A DNA stretch of 64,000 nucleotides from Phycisphaerae bacterium (GCA_016794925.1 JAEUIW010000001.1:1-64000), one strand, 5' to 3'; positions 41,474 through 51,351 are shown, counted from the first letter of the stretch. Translations and numbers: made by a program. The notes: generated from the letters alone by a model not told the origin.

Positions 41474-42331
41474 ATGACCGCGTCCACGCTGCTCGCTTCG
41501 GCTCTTGTCTCCCTCACGGCTGGCTCCGCGGCCACCCCGCCGCACCCGCCGCTCGTGGCTCGATCGCTCGCTCTCATTACTTCGGTCCAGCCCGATGAGA
41601 CGGAGGAGGTCCGCGTGTACGACTGCCGCGACTTCGAGATGTTCCTGCCGCCCGTGCCGGAAGTCAACGTGACCGAGCAGATGCTCGCGCGCCTGGCCAA
41701 CGCCTCAGGCGTTTCCGTGGAACCCATCAGCGGCGCGATTGTCTCCGTGGTCGCAACCCCGGCCGGGCACACGGCGTTCGCGCGCCTGCTCGCCGACGTG
41801 CGGAAGCTGCACGATGTGTTCCAGGTCGAGCTGATTGTGTTTCGTATGCCCAAGGGGGAGGCGCCGGCCCTGGGCGCGCCGGCCGCGCCGCAGAACGTGG
41901 TTGTGCGTACCAGCCAGACGGTGCAGCGCATGCGTGCGGCGTCCATCGAGTCCGTCACGCAGCGGACCTATCTGTCTGGATGGCAACCGGTCGTGGGGCA
42001 GCAGGCTTCGGGCTATGAGTCCCGGACCGAGAAAATCGAGGAAGGCTTCCGGACGATCGTGTTCATCGGCGCGGGCCCCGAAAGCGCCGAGCGGAGCAGG
42101 GTCAGCCTGCGGGGCCGCGTGTCCGGCGTTCACTTTCAAGACGTCCAGGCGCCACTGGTCGATCGCAAGGGCGGCGAGTTGCTCGTGCAGCTGCCCTCCG
42201 TGGTCAGTCGGACGTTCGACACGGACATGTCTCTCCCGTTCGGCAAGGCGACGGTCGTGGCCGTGCTGGACGCAGAGAATGAAGAGGAATCGCTGGTGGT
42301 GGCCTGTGCGGTCAAGCGGATGCAGCCGTAG
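41474..42331 (+). CDS. Exported protein of unknown function, third gene of the ECF unit
   Basis: 285 aa with AAAGGAG seven nt before the ATG, 72 bp after the anti-sigma gene. Signal peptide MTASTLLASALVSLTAGSAA. The N-terminal mature part has EEVRVYDCRDFEMFLPP, followed by repeating alpha/beta segments (NVTEQMLARLANASGVSVEP, GHTAFARLLADVRKLHDVFQ, VELIVFRMPKGEAP). These resemble the N-domains of secretins or STN modules, but no secretin barrel follows. The C-terminal half is beta-rich. Likely a periplasmic partner of the sigma/anti-sigma pair or its main target; the function is not known. Confidence 0.75.
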   Translation: MTASTLLASALVSLTAGSAATPPHPPLVARSLALITSVQPDETEEVRVYDCRDFEMFLPPVPEVNVTEQMLARLANASGVSVEPISGAIVSVVATPAGHTAFARLLADVRKLHDVFQVELIVFRMPKGEAPALGAPAAPQNVVVRTSQTVQRMRAASIESVTQRTYLSGWQPVVGQQASGYESRTEKIEEGFRTIVFIGAGPESAERSRVSLRGRVSGVHFQDVQAPLVDRKGGELLVQLPSVVSRTFDTDMSLPFGKATVVAVLDAENEEESLVVACAVKRMQP

Positions 42332-42481
42332 TGGCATCGTCGCGGCACGTCCCGCGGCCTCGCGGCAGCCTGCCAGTTCGAACTCGGGTTTGCGCAAGGA
42401 CCGGGCGGCACGGGGCCGAGAATGGGCACGGAAGCCAACATGGCACCCTCAAAGCCGCGGGCAGGGGCGCCTTTCCCACGG

Positions 42482-43600
42482 TCAACGCCTTCGCCGTGAG
42501 CCCATCAGCCCGCCCAAACCGAGGAGTGTCGTCGCACCGGGGGATGGGATCGTCACCACCCATGCTGAAAAATTGCCGTTGAAGAAACCGTTCCCCATGA
42601 TCACCGAACCGTCCGCGGAAATGCCCTCCGCTTCGTTCAACGTCCACCCCGACAAGTCCAGGCCGCGCGCAGCCAGATAGGAAGAAAGGTCCACGATCCC
42701 GAGCGCTTCCGTCCACAGGAACGCGCTGTCCCCGTAGCCGACAATCATCGAGCCGTCCGCAGTCATCCCGAAGGCAACGCCACCGATCGAGCCCAGGTCG
42801 GCCCAGCCGCCGGCTGTGGTCCACCTCAGGAGCCGCGAGCCGGTGTCCGAGTACCCCCACGCCGCGATCGTGGACCCGTCCGCGCTGACGGCCTGTGCGA
42901 ACGAACTGTTCACCGTGCTCGGCTTGCCAAGGTCCTGCATGCCGTCCGTTTGCGTCCAGCGGAAGGCAACATTCCCGTTCGCCGACCCGCTATGGCCGAC
43001 CACCACCGAACCATCCGGCGTGATCGCCGTGCCAACCGCCTGCTGGCCACCGGGAAGAACACCGATCTCCTGGATCCCCGTCGGCGTCCAGCGCACGGCC
43101 CGGAACTCCTGGGTGCCGCTGCACCCGGTGATGACTGACCCATCCGCGCTCGCGGCAACCGCCTGCCCGAACGGATCTGTCGGCGACAGTTGTTCGAGCG
43201 CTTGCATGCCGCCGCCGCTCGTCCATCGGAACGCGCGAATGGGGTCCGCCTCGAATGCGCTCCCCACCGCCACCGCGCCATTCCCGCTTACGCCATACGC
43301 GATGGAGAACTCCTGACCCCCCGGCAACTGCCCCAAGTACTCCGTACCGCCGCTCGCGGTCCATCGGATGGCGTGCGCGATGTTCCCGTTGTTCATCAAG
43401 CCGCTGTAGCCGACCAGTGTGCTCCCATCGGCGCTGAGACCAGAGCCGTAGGCGTAGTCATCGCCCGCAAGGAACGGGATGCTCACGATTGTCGGTGGCC
43501 CGGCGAATGTGAGAGCCGCGCCGATGGAGAGCGAGCCTGATGCCACGGACGCGCGGAGCAAGATGGAACCCGGACGAACCTGCGTCGGAGCGTGTCTCAC
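42482..43600 (-). CDS. HAF-repeat-like exported protein with a VPSPGA/RRRR sorting tail
   Basis: 372 aa, GTG start with AAAGGA six nt upstream. A signal peptide (about 1-33, SGSLSIGAALTFAG) precedes at least six HAF-like repeats of the form VSGNGAVAVGSA...RAFRWTSGGGM, VSADGSTIAAWGYS...RLLRWTTAGG. They predict a beta-propeller. The C-terminus IPSPGATTLLGLGGLMGSRRRR is a tripartite sorting tail: P-S-P-G-A in place of P-E-P, a hydrophobic helix and an Arg cluster, as often seen in Phycisphaerae and processed by exosortase-like enzymes. No enzymatic residues are visible. Confidence 0.85.
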   Translation of the reverse strand: MRHAPTQVRPGSILLRASVASGSLSIGAALTFAGPPTIVSIPFLAGDDYAYGSGLSADGSTLVGYSGLMNNGNIAHAIRWTASGGTEYLGQLPGGQEFSIAYGVSGNGAVAVGSAFEADPIRAFRWTSGGGMQALEQLSPTDPFGQAVAASADGSVITGCSGTQEFRAVRWTPTGIQEIGVLPGGQQAVGTAITPDGSVVVGHSGSANGNVAFRWTQTDGMQDLGKPSTVNSSFAQAVSADGSTIAAWGYSDTGSRLLRWTTAGGWADLGSIGGVAFGMTADGSMIVGYGDSAFLWTEALGIVDLSSYLAARGLDLSGWTLNEAEGISADGSVIMGNGFFNGNFSAWVVTIPSPGATTLLGLGGLMGSRRRR

Positions 43601-43910
43601 GAGTTGTCCTTTTCAAGAGAGAGTGTGAGAGAGGCAAGCAGGCCAGTTACCGCGGAGCGGTCGTTGGCGCGTGCGCAAGAGGTTACCGGCTCCAGGGCAC
43701 TCGTCCGTGTTGATTGCGGGCGGTTGGTCGATTTTGTGGTTGCCACGTCCGATATCCGGCGGATTGCGGTGAGGATGCCATGGCTCCGACGAGCCTTGGA
43801 ATCCACGCGCAGTCGCGCGGGTGGTTCGCACCGAACGTAGTTCGATCGATGCGACGAAGCGGCAGCATGGAAGCCCGACGAAGCGGATTCGGTTGAGTGC
43901 GCCTGGCCGT
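43601..43910. other. Intergenic region upstream of the HAF-repeat gene
   Basis: 310 bases between two minus-strand genes. No open frame here has protein-like composition. It must contain the promoter of the HAF-repeat gene, but I cannot pick one with confidence. A short direct repeat, CGACGAAGCGG, occurs twice near 43853 and 43878. Confidence 0.5.
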
Positions 43911-45026
<1,116 letters not shown>

Positions 45027-45252
45027 GGATTGGGGCGAGGTGGCGCAAGGGAAGGGTGGGTGACCCGGCGCGATCGTGACGTCTGGGTCGTTCACGCGGG
45101 TCGGACCGGATCCTCACGCGCGCGGCCCGCGACAACCCGCACAGCCGTCAGGACGCGGCTGCCCTCATGCTAGCGGAACCACTTCCGCGAGAAGTTTGTC
45201 CAGATGCGGGTCGATACGAGCCGCGGTCACGGTATTCGTTCGGAGACCAGAA

Positions 45253-45603
45253 ATGACACAGGCACGCTCGTTCGATCAGGTCAAGAACATCCTCCGCAAA
45301 CTCGAGACCAACATCGACCAGGCGCGGGAACGCCGTCTGCAGAGCGGTGCGACACCCGGGACAGTGGCTGCGGCGGCCAAGGCTCCCGCACCGTCCGCAA
45401 GCGGCCCAACGCCACCGTCGTTTTCGTCCACGGTCGGAGGTGGCCGGGCGCAACCGCTCCGTCTCGCCACGCCTGACACGATGATCGGCGGTGCAACGCA
45501 GACAACCAGTACCGCTGCTTCTGGACGGCCCAGGGCGACTCCCATTCCGCCTCCGGGAGGTCCAACGACGAACGGCCGTCAGGATCGCTACGGGCGTTTC
45601 TAG
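45253..45603 (+). CDS. Small hypothetical protein with N-terminal coiled-coil segment
   Basis: 116 aa, ATG with GGAG eight nt upstream. The first ~27 residues (FDQVKNILRKLETNID, QARERRLQSG) form one long charged helix. The rest is Ala/Pro/Thr-rich and disordered, with GGGRAQPLRLATPDTMIGG near residue 65 and an RQDRYGRF end. I recognise no family. It is divergent from the ABC ATPase. The sharp contrast between helix and linker suggests a regulatory or adaptor peptide. Confidence 0.6.
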   Translation: MTQARSFDQVKNILRKLETNIDQARERRLQSGATPGTVAAAAKAPAPSASGPTPPSFSSTVGGGRAQPLRLATPDTMIGGATQTTSTAASGRPRATPIPPPGGPTTNGRQDRYGRF

Positions 45604-45673
45604 CTCGCCGACTCGAGCGGCGTAGGCCGCACGATTACCCCCGGAATTAGATGGGTCGATTGTGCCGCCCTCA

Positions 45674-45696
45674 TTATCCCCGCGAATCGGGGATAA
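45674..45696. promoter_or_regulatory. TTATCCCC-N7-GGGGATAA palindrome
   Basis: A perfect 8-bp inverted repeat (45674-45681 and 45689-45696). It lies 37 bp upstream of the TATAAT box of the pseudopilin-like gene and belongs to the CCCC/GGGG set seen also at 6341 and 37381. Confidence 0.45.
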
Positions 45697-45719
45697 AAGG
45701 CCGTTCTTCGCGGTTAACA

Positions 45720-45799
45720 CCCCAAATAAGGGTATAATCTGCTGGAACGGCGATTCGTGCGGCGATTCCGTTGCGGCATCCTCAGAATAAAGGTATATT
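45720..45799 (+). promoter_or_regulatory. Tandem -10 elements of the pseudopilin-like gene
   Basis: AAATAAGGGTATAAT (TATAAT at 45733-45738) and GAATAAAGGTATATT (TATATT at 45794-45799) are near copies about 60 bp apart, either of which could start transcripts of the gene at 45891. No consensus -35 box is clear for either. Confidence 0.45.
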
Positions 45800-45890
45800 G
45801 GGACCAAGCCGAGAAGTCGGCCTGGGCTGCGCTCGTTCTGATGCGCAGCGTGGGTTGCTCGAGATTCGTTGAATTCAAAGGAAACTGCGC

Positions 45891-46937
45891 ATGTCATACG
45901 GGACCCCCCGGTCTGGGAAGCGTCGCGCGGGCTTTACGCTGATCGAGCTCTTGGTGGTGATCGCCATCGTGGCGCTGCTGGTGTCGATACTCCTGCCGGC
46001 GATCACAAAATCGCGCACGGCGGCGCGCGTCAGCAAGTGTCTTTCCAACATGAAACAGTTCGGGGTCGCGCACGCTTCCTACGCCGTGGATTTTCAGAAT
46101 CTGCTGGCGTCGTACACCTGGCGGCCGGGGAAGAACTACAGCCAATGGAATGACCTGAACAACGCGGGGGACGAGGTGGGCGCTGCGGCGCATCAGGCCG
46201 TTGACACGATCCGGCGCAAGAGCAGTTACACCGATTTTCCCGAGTTCACGGACAAGTACGTGCATCGGCACTACACGCATCTGGTGCTGAACAGCTACCT
46301 GTCCAACACGCTTCCGGATCCGCTGGCGGCCTGTCCCGAAGACAGAATTCTGCTCGGATGGCAGGAGAATCCAAGAAACCTCGCGAATCCGCAGCCGAAC
46401 AACTACAGCACCGCCTACGGCAAGATGTGGGGGTTCAGCGCGTCCTACCAGATCGTGCCCGCCACGTGGTCACCGGACACGCGCGGGGCGGACTATTCCA
46501 CGGTGACGCAGTACACCGAGGATCACAATTTGTTCTTCGCCGCGGCCGGTCCTCCGGGCGTGAGTCTGCTTGGCAACCGACGGATGAACGAAGTGACATT
46601 GCCGAGCAGCAAAGTGCACATGTTCGACTATTTTTCACGGCACGAGGGCAAACGGCATTTGTACTTTGCGTACCCCGAGGCGGTGGTACCCATGCTGTTC
46701 TTCGACGGTTCGTCGCGGTCCAACCGCACCGGGGACGCGAACAAAGGGTTCCGGCCGAACAACCCTTCAAGCAGCCTGCCAACCTATTTCAAGTACCGCC
46801 CGTCCATCTTGGGCTTTGAGCCTCCGACGAAGAGCGGTGCTGCGTATGACACTGTTACCGGCTACTACCGCTGGACGCGCGGGGGCCTCAAAGGCCTGGA
46901 CTACGGCGGCAGCGAGATCAACACCGGCCAGAACTGA
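45891..46937 (+). CDS. Pseudopilin-like protein with prepilin N-terminal cleavage site
   Basis: 348 aa. The leader [14 protein letters not shown] ends at Gly14, followed by [20 protein letters not shown] with Glu at +5, a classic class III signal cleaved and methylated by prepilin peptidase. The large C-terminal domain includes [14 protein letters not shown] (the H-X9-DG-like region) and ends [15 protein letters not shown]. Cysteines occur at about 50 and 147. Planctomycete genomes encode tens of such proteins, usually scattered singly as here, and their roles are mostly unknown. GAAAGGAAACTGC precedes the ATG. Convergent with the sugar-binding protein gene (45 bp between stops). Confidence 0.9.
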   Translation: MSYGTPRSGKRRAGFTLIELLVVIAIVALLVSILLPAITKSRTAARVSKCLSNMKQFGVAHASYAVDFQNLLASYTWRPGKNYSQWNDLNNAGDEVGAAAHQAVDTIRRKSSYTDFPEFTDKYVHRHYTHLVLNSYLSNTLPDPLAACPEDRILLGWQENPRNLANPQPNNYSTAYGKMWGFSASYQIVPATWSPDTRGADYSTVTQYTEDHNLFFAAAGPPGVSLLGNRRMNEVTLPSSKVHMFDYFSRHEGKRHLYFAYPEAVVPMLFFDGSSRSNRTGDANKGFRPNNPSSSLPTYFKYRPSILGFEPPTKSGAAYDTVTGYYRWTRGGLKGLDYGGSEINTGQN

Positions 46938-46982
46938 GTACGCACCTTTTCCGATTTCAAATCCCCGGTCGTGCGGGATCGA

Positions 46983-48107
46983 TTATGGCTTGGCGGGGAT
47001 GGGGGTTCCGCCTTGATCCACGTTTTCTCGTGTGAACAGGCGCGTGCCGAGCGTGATTTTCTTCGGCACGGCTTCGCCTTTCTTGAGCCGCAAAGCGGTC
47101 TCGATGGCGAGGTCGGCCCCGTTGGGGTACTCGAAGGTGGCGGCCAGCACGCCCCGGCGCACCATTTCCACGCCCTCGTGCGGGAGCGCATCGACGCCGA
47201 CAAAGATGATCTCGTTCTCACGCCCCGCGTCCTTGGCGGCGTTGTACGCGGCGATGGCCGCCGGGTCGTTGGCGCCGTACACGAGCTGTATGGAGCCCTT
47301 CTGCGGGTTCCGTGAAAGAGCGGCCTGCATCTTCTCTCGGGCACGATCGCTGAGCCACTCCATGTCCGCCTCGTACAGGACCTTGATGCCGGTGCTCTTC
47401 AGGGCGTCGTGGAAGGGCTCGGAGCGGTCCCTCGATGGGATCGTCGAGGCGAGGCCCTTGAGTTCAACGACGTTCCCCGTGCCGTTGAGCGTCTTCACGA
47501 CCCACTTGCCGACTTCGGCGCCGATGAGGCGATTGTCGGCGCCGATGAAGCATGTGTACTTCTCACCCTCCACGGCGCGGTCGAGCACGATCACGGGGAT
47601 GCCCGATTCGAATGCCTCGGCCACCGCCGCCGTCAGCGACGTGTCCTTCGGGGAGATGATGAGGGTGTCCACCTTTCCGGAAACGAACTCCTTGACTTGG
47701 GCAATCTGGCGGAGCGCCTCGTTCTGAGCGTCCTTGGCGATGAGCTGGATCTCTGGGTGCTTCGCCGCGTGAGCCTTGATGTCCTTGTCCATCTGCTCGC
47801 GCCACGGCTCGCCGCGGTTGCACTGCGAGTACCCGATTCGGATCGCGGACGCCTCCGCGGTCGACGCGGCCGGCGTGTTCGCCGTGGCTCCCTCTCGTAG
47901 GCGTTCGGCTTCGAGCGCGGCCATCGACTCGGCAACCCTGGCCTGCACCTGGGCCTGCTGGGCGGCCGCTCGTGCCGCTTCGGCGGACGCGCGTTCCCGA
48001 GTGGCCCGAAGAAGGGCGTAGGCGGAAACCGCGAATCCCGCGAGAACTACGAGGATCACCACCAGGAGCACGAATGTAGCGGCGTTGGCCCGGCGTGTCG
48101 GGGTCAT
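46983..48107 (-). CDS. Ribose-type sugar ABC transporter substrate-binding protein, membrane-anchored
   Basis: 374 aa. The N-terminus is a single transmembrane helix (about 11-33) with no clear cleavage site, followed by an Ala/Arg/Gln-rich coiled-coil stalk (about 34-70) and a linker. The periplasmic-binding domain of the RbsB/Peripla_BP_4 type starts near residue 88 (IRIGYSQCNRGEPWREQMDK) and includes LIISPKDTSLTAAVAEA, IPVIVLDRAV, VYGANDPAAIAAYNAAK and FVGVDALPHEGVEMVRRG. AAGGAG seven nt before the ATG. Last gene of a minus-strand unit with permease and GH172 enzyme; it probably captures the sugar the enzyme releases. Anchoring by helix and stalk rather than lipid is unusual. Confidence 0.9.
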   Translation of the reverse strand: MTPTRRANAATFVLLVVILVVLAGFAVSAYALLRATRERASAEAARAAAQQAQVQARVAESMAALEAERLREGATANTPAASTAEASAIRIGYSQCNRGEPWREQMDKDIKAHAAKHPEIQLIAKDAQNEALRQIAQVKEFVSGKVDTLIISPKDTSLTAAVAEAFESGIPVIVLDRAVEGEKYTCFIGADNRLIGAEVGKWVVKTLNGTGNVVELKGLASTIPSRDRSEPFHDALKSTGIKVLYEADMEWLSDRAREKMQAALSRNPQKGSIQLVYGANDPAAIAAYNAAKDAGRENEIIFVGVDALPHEGVEMVRRGVLAATFEYPNGADLAIETALRLKKGEAVPKKITLGTRLFTRENVDQGGTPIPAKP

Positions 48108-48144
48108 CGGAACTCTCCTTCTTTCGGCGTCTGGCGCATTCGGT

Positions 48145-49137
48145 CTAGCGCCGCGACGGCCGGACGGACTGCATCAACGCCGCCCCGACCACGATGGCAC
48201 CGAAGATCATGTTCTGGGTCGAGGTCTCGACGGCGTTGATATCCAGGATCTTACGGATGTAACCGATGGTGAGCGTTCCCAGGACGGTGAGCGAGGCGCC
48301 CCCCGATCCGCCCGCGAGCGATGTCCCTCCGACCACGACGATGGCGATCGCGGTCAGCTCGTATCCCGTCCCCCCGTCGGGGTTGCCCTGCCGCTCGAGG
48401 GCGGCGAAGAACACGCCCGCCAGGCCGGCCATCAGGCCGCCGATCGAATACGCCAGCAGCTTGACGCGACGGACGGGCACGCCGGCGCACACGGCGGCCC
48501 GCTCATTGTCGCCGATTGCGTAGGTGCGCGTGCCCGACACGAGGCGGCGAAGAAAAAACCAGGTGCACGCGGCCGCGACCGCGAACACCGGAACGATCAG
48601 CGGCGTGCCGAGCGGCGGGATCCGGGCGTTCAGCATGGCGACGAACGACGGGTCCGGGTACTGCGTGATCTTGACGTTGTCCGAGGTCCACGGCGACTTG
48701 GCGAGCCCCCGGGCGAACGCCATCATGCCCAGTGTGGCGATGAACGGCGGCACGCGGGCGAACCCCACGAGCAGCCCGGACGTCACTCCGCAGACCGAGG
48801 CGATTCCGATGGCTGTCGCGGCGGCGATCGGGCCTGGGACCTCGTGACGTGCCAGCAACAGATAGAAAACCACACCGCTCAGCGCCACCAGCGATCCGAC
48901 CGACAGGTCGATGCCGCCCGAGATAATGACGACGGTGAGACCGCACGCCAGGATTCCGAAGGGGGCGATGAACCACAACGCGTCCAGGTGGGTGCCGAGG
49001 GCGAAGAACGCGCCGTCCGCGTTCCACAGGCAACCCAGCACGAGCACCGAGACCAGGGCACCGATCGCGCGCCAGACCGAGCGATCGGGCAGGAACCAAC
49101 GTTCGAGCGGTGTTCGCCCGCGGTCCGGGCTCATCAT
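48145..49137 (-). CDS. Ribose-type (CUT2) sugar ABC transporter permease
   Basis: About 330 aa of the RbsC/AraH type with eight to ten hydrophobic segments. Conserved family blocks: VVIISGGIDLSVGSLVALSG, VPPFIATLGMMAFARGLA, GDNERAAVCAGVPVRRVKLL and ELTAIAIVVVGGTSLAGGSG. The stop of the GH172 gene overlaps the ATG (49137) by 4 bp. GGAGA is close to that ATG and better placed for the second ATG (49134), so the protein may begin MSPDRGRTP. It forms the membrane channel with the substrate-binding protein encoded 37 bp downstream. No cognate tandem ATPase gene is present in the window. Confidence 0.93.
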   Translation of the reverse strand: MMSPDRGRTPLERWFLPDRSVWRAIGALVSVLVLGCLWNADGAFFALGTHLDALWFIAPFGILACGLTVVIISGGIDLSVGSLVALSGVVFYLLLARHEVPGPIAAATAIGIASVCGVTSGLLVGFARVPPFIATLGMMAFARGLAKSPWTSDNVKITQYPDPSFVAMLNARIPPLGTPLIVPVFAVAAACTWFFLRRLVSGTRTYAIGDNERAAVCAGVPVRRVKLLAYSIGGLMAGLAGVFFAALERQGNPDGGTGYELTAIAIVVVGGTSLAGGSGGASLTVLGTLTIGYIRKILDINAVETSTQNMIFGAIVVGAALMQSVRPSRR

Positions 49138-51176
49138 TTCTCCGGCCGCGCGGCAGAGAGGGTGACGCAGTCCAGTCCGAAAAATGTGCGCGAGCCCTCG
49201 GAGGCCGGATTCCCGCCCACCACCTCGGTCCGAAGGACCAGACGGCCGTTCATGGGAGAAAACGTCCCGAGCGAGATCGGGCCAGAAGGAACCGCTTTGC
49301 CCCGTGCCCCCGAGTACAGGTCCACGGGTTGGCCGGCGGGCCGGCCATCGATCGAGAACTGCACGATGCCGTAATCCCACGACTTCGTTGCGTGCAGTGT
49401 GACTTCGATCGGGTCGGGCGAAGGACCGGTCGGGATGATCAGATCGACCCACTGCCCATCGGCGGTGGGCTTGACCCAGAGTTGGCGGGCGTTGCTCCAT
49501 CCCTTGGGGCCGAACGAGCCGAGGTCCTGGCTCTGCAGAACGGCTCCGGCCGACATGCCCGCGATCTCCATGTCCTCGCACTCGATTGCGCCTGGGATGC
49601 GGAACACAGGAGGCTGTGGCCGCGGCTGGGGCGGCGGCAGAGCGGCGCTCTCGGGTTGCGGGGGCCGGTTGTGGGACGCGCCGGGCGCGGCGTAAAAATA
49701 CGTCGTGGCCGCGTACGCAACCTCACACTCTCGCCAGTGCCAGAGTTCCATATCGAAGCGCAGCGACGAGGTGAACGGGATCGCGTCGAGGGAGCGGACG
49801 CGGGTGACGGTGGTGTGCCCCCAGTTGTTCCGGCCGTCCCCGTCGACGCGCGTCTGGGCGTGGAACGGGTGCTGGAACCGCACCGGCCAGCACCACGCGT
49901 AGCCGTAGTAGTCCTCGGTGCCGGTGCCGAAGTGGGACGGGAAAGTCTCGCCATCGACGTAGATCTTCTCATCACCCTCGCCCCACCATTCGGGGACCGG
50001 GTTCATGACCGCGAGGCTGTCGCCGACATACACACCGCGTCCCTTCACGGCGACGTAGTTCCAATCCTCGGTGCCGCGCCCGCCGTAGGCGTGCAGCGGG
50101 TACGTGGACCGCCACCGCGCGTGGAAGTGCATCGAGCGATCGTCCCACGCCCACGGCCGCGTCTTCACGTGAAGCCCGGCACGGACGGATTCGGCCCCGA
50201 GGTTGAGCAGCGACAGCCGGGCCGAGGAGCGAACGGGCATGACGAAACGGGCCGTGAGCACGCCGTCCGGGGAGACGGACCGGTACCAGTCCTGAAATGG
50301 ATTGAGCCCGACGCCGCAGCCGAAAAAATCGCCCAGGGGGCACCAGATGGTCTGCTCCCCATCGACGTCCGCGACGAGCACCGTTGAACGCAACGCCCGT
50401 TCATTGTCCCGTGCCCCGATTCTCACCGTGAGCTCGGTGATCGCTTGCGAGGCCTTGCTCGCGTCGATGTCGAACGATGTCGAGCCCCCGGGCGGAACAT
50501 CCGCGGGCGCGGCGAGCGGTTCCGTCTGCGGACGGAAATCGGCAAGCGAGCGCTGCACGTTCGCCAGCGTCCCGCTCGCGGCGGACAACGCTTCGATCGA
50601 GAACGACTCGACGCGCGTCCCCGATGCGTAAGTCCGGTAGTTCACCTGGTAGTAGAATCCATCCCGGTCGCTGGTGATCCTGCAACGGCTTGCATACGGG
50701 ATCGGCAGGTACATGTTCCAACCGCGTGAGCATTCTTCCGAAAGTGGCTTCGCGATCGGCCCGGCGCCGCTGGTGAGGGACTGGAACGAGCCCTGCCAGG
50801 CGGGCGTTCCGGCGCCGTCGAGATAGAACCTGAGTATCGCGTCGCGCGGCGGATTCGCGGACCACAGCCGCACCACCGCCCCAGGGCCGGCGGCATCGAG
50901 TAGCACCCATTCGCGCCGCCCTTCGGTCTCCTCGACCCGAAGGAACTGGTTGTAATCGCCGTTGGCGAACCAGGTGTCGAGGCCCTCCTGGTCAACAACG
51001 CCCGGTTTGGTCGAGGCTCGGTCATAACTGCTCGATTGGGCGCAGGTGTACGCCGGAGACGGAAAACGAGCGAGCGCGGCCGGGTCGGTCATCTCGCGCA
51101 ACAGTGAATCGAGGTTCACCGCGGGCGGGTCGGACGGTGCGGAGACGGCTGCCGCGAGCAAGAGGAAGTGGAACAT
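49134..51176 (-). CDS. Secreted GH172-family (DUF2961) glycoside hydrolase
   Basis: 680 aa. Short signal peptide MFHFLLLAAAVSAPSD. The DUF2961 core (about 45-500) has the family hallmark HFGTGTEDYYGYAW, with Glu421 at the position of the catalytic acid in characterised GH172 enzymes, and WWGEGDEKIYVDGE before it. Known members act on alpha-D-fructofuranosides and alpha-D-arabinofuranosides. A C-terminal beta-sandwich (about 540-675, IPGAIECEDMEIAGM and GQWVDLIIPTGP) resembles a carbohydrate-binding module. First gene of the operon with permease and binding protein; a TATGCT box on the minus strand (51202-51197) may be its -10. CGGAG lies about 7 nt before the ATG. Confidence 0.88.
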   Translation of the reverse strand: MFHFLLLAAAVSAPSDPPAVNLDSLLREMTDPAALARFPSPAYTCAQSSSYDRASTKPGVVDQEGLDTWFANGDYNQFLRVEETEGRREWVLLDAAGPGAVVRLWSANPPRDAILRFYLDGAGTPAWQGSFQSLTSGAGPIAKPLSEECSRGWNMYLPIPYASRCRITSDRDGFYYQVNYRTYASGTRVESFSIEALSAASGTLANVQRSLADFRPQTEPLAAPADVPPGGSTSFDIDASKASQAITELTVRIGARDNERALRSTVLVADVDGEQTIWCPLGDFFGCGVGLNPFQDWYRSVSPDGVLTARFVMPVRSSARLSLLNLGAESVRAGLHVKTRPWAWDDRSMHFHARWRSTYPLHAYGGRGTEDWNYVAVKGRGVYVGDSLAVMNPVPEWWGEGDEKIYVDGETFPSHFGTGTEDYYGYAWCWPVRFQHPFHAQTRVDGDGRNNWGHTTVTRVRSLDAIPFTSSLRFDMELWHWRECEVAYAATTYFYAAPGASHNRPPQPESAALPPPQPRPQPPVFRIPGAIECEDMEIAGMSAGAVLQSQDLGSFGPKGWSNARQLWVKPTADGQWVDLIIPTGPSPDPIEVTLHATKSWDYGIVQFSIDGRPAGQPVDLYSGARGKAVPSGPISLGTFSPMNGRLVLRTEVVGGNPASEGSRTFFGLDCVTLSAARPEK

Positions 51177-51351
51177 GGCATACTCCGTAGGTCGAGAGCA
51201 TACCTTGTCCGGGCGCTGCGCACGCGGGGCCCGTGCGGGGCGCGAACCCGGCGAACCAGGAATGCCAAGGCGATCGAGTCGGGGGGTTCGAATGGCCTTC
51301 GCGCGGACCACGCGTCCGATGCGGCGTGACGACGGGGGGATGGGAGGCACG

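Noticed and set aside
43592-43840. 82-codon frame upstream of the HAF-repeat gene
   Set aside because: Overlaps the start of that gene antisense, no ribosome binding site and no homologous pattern that I recognise.
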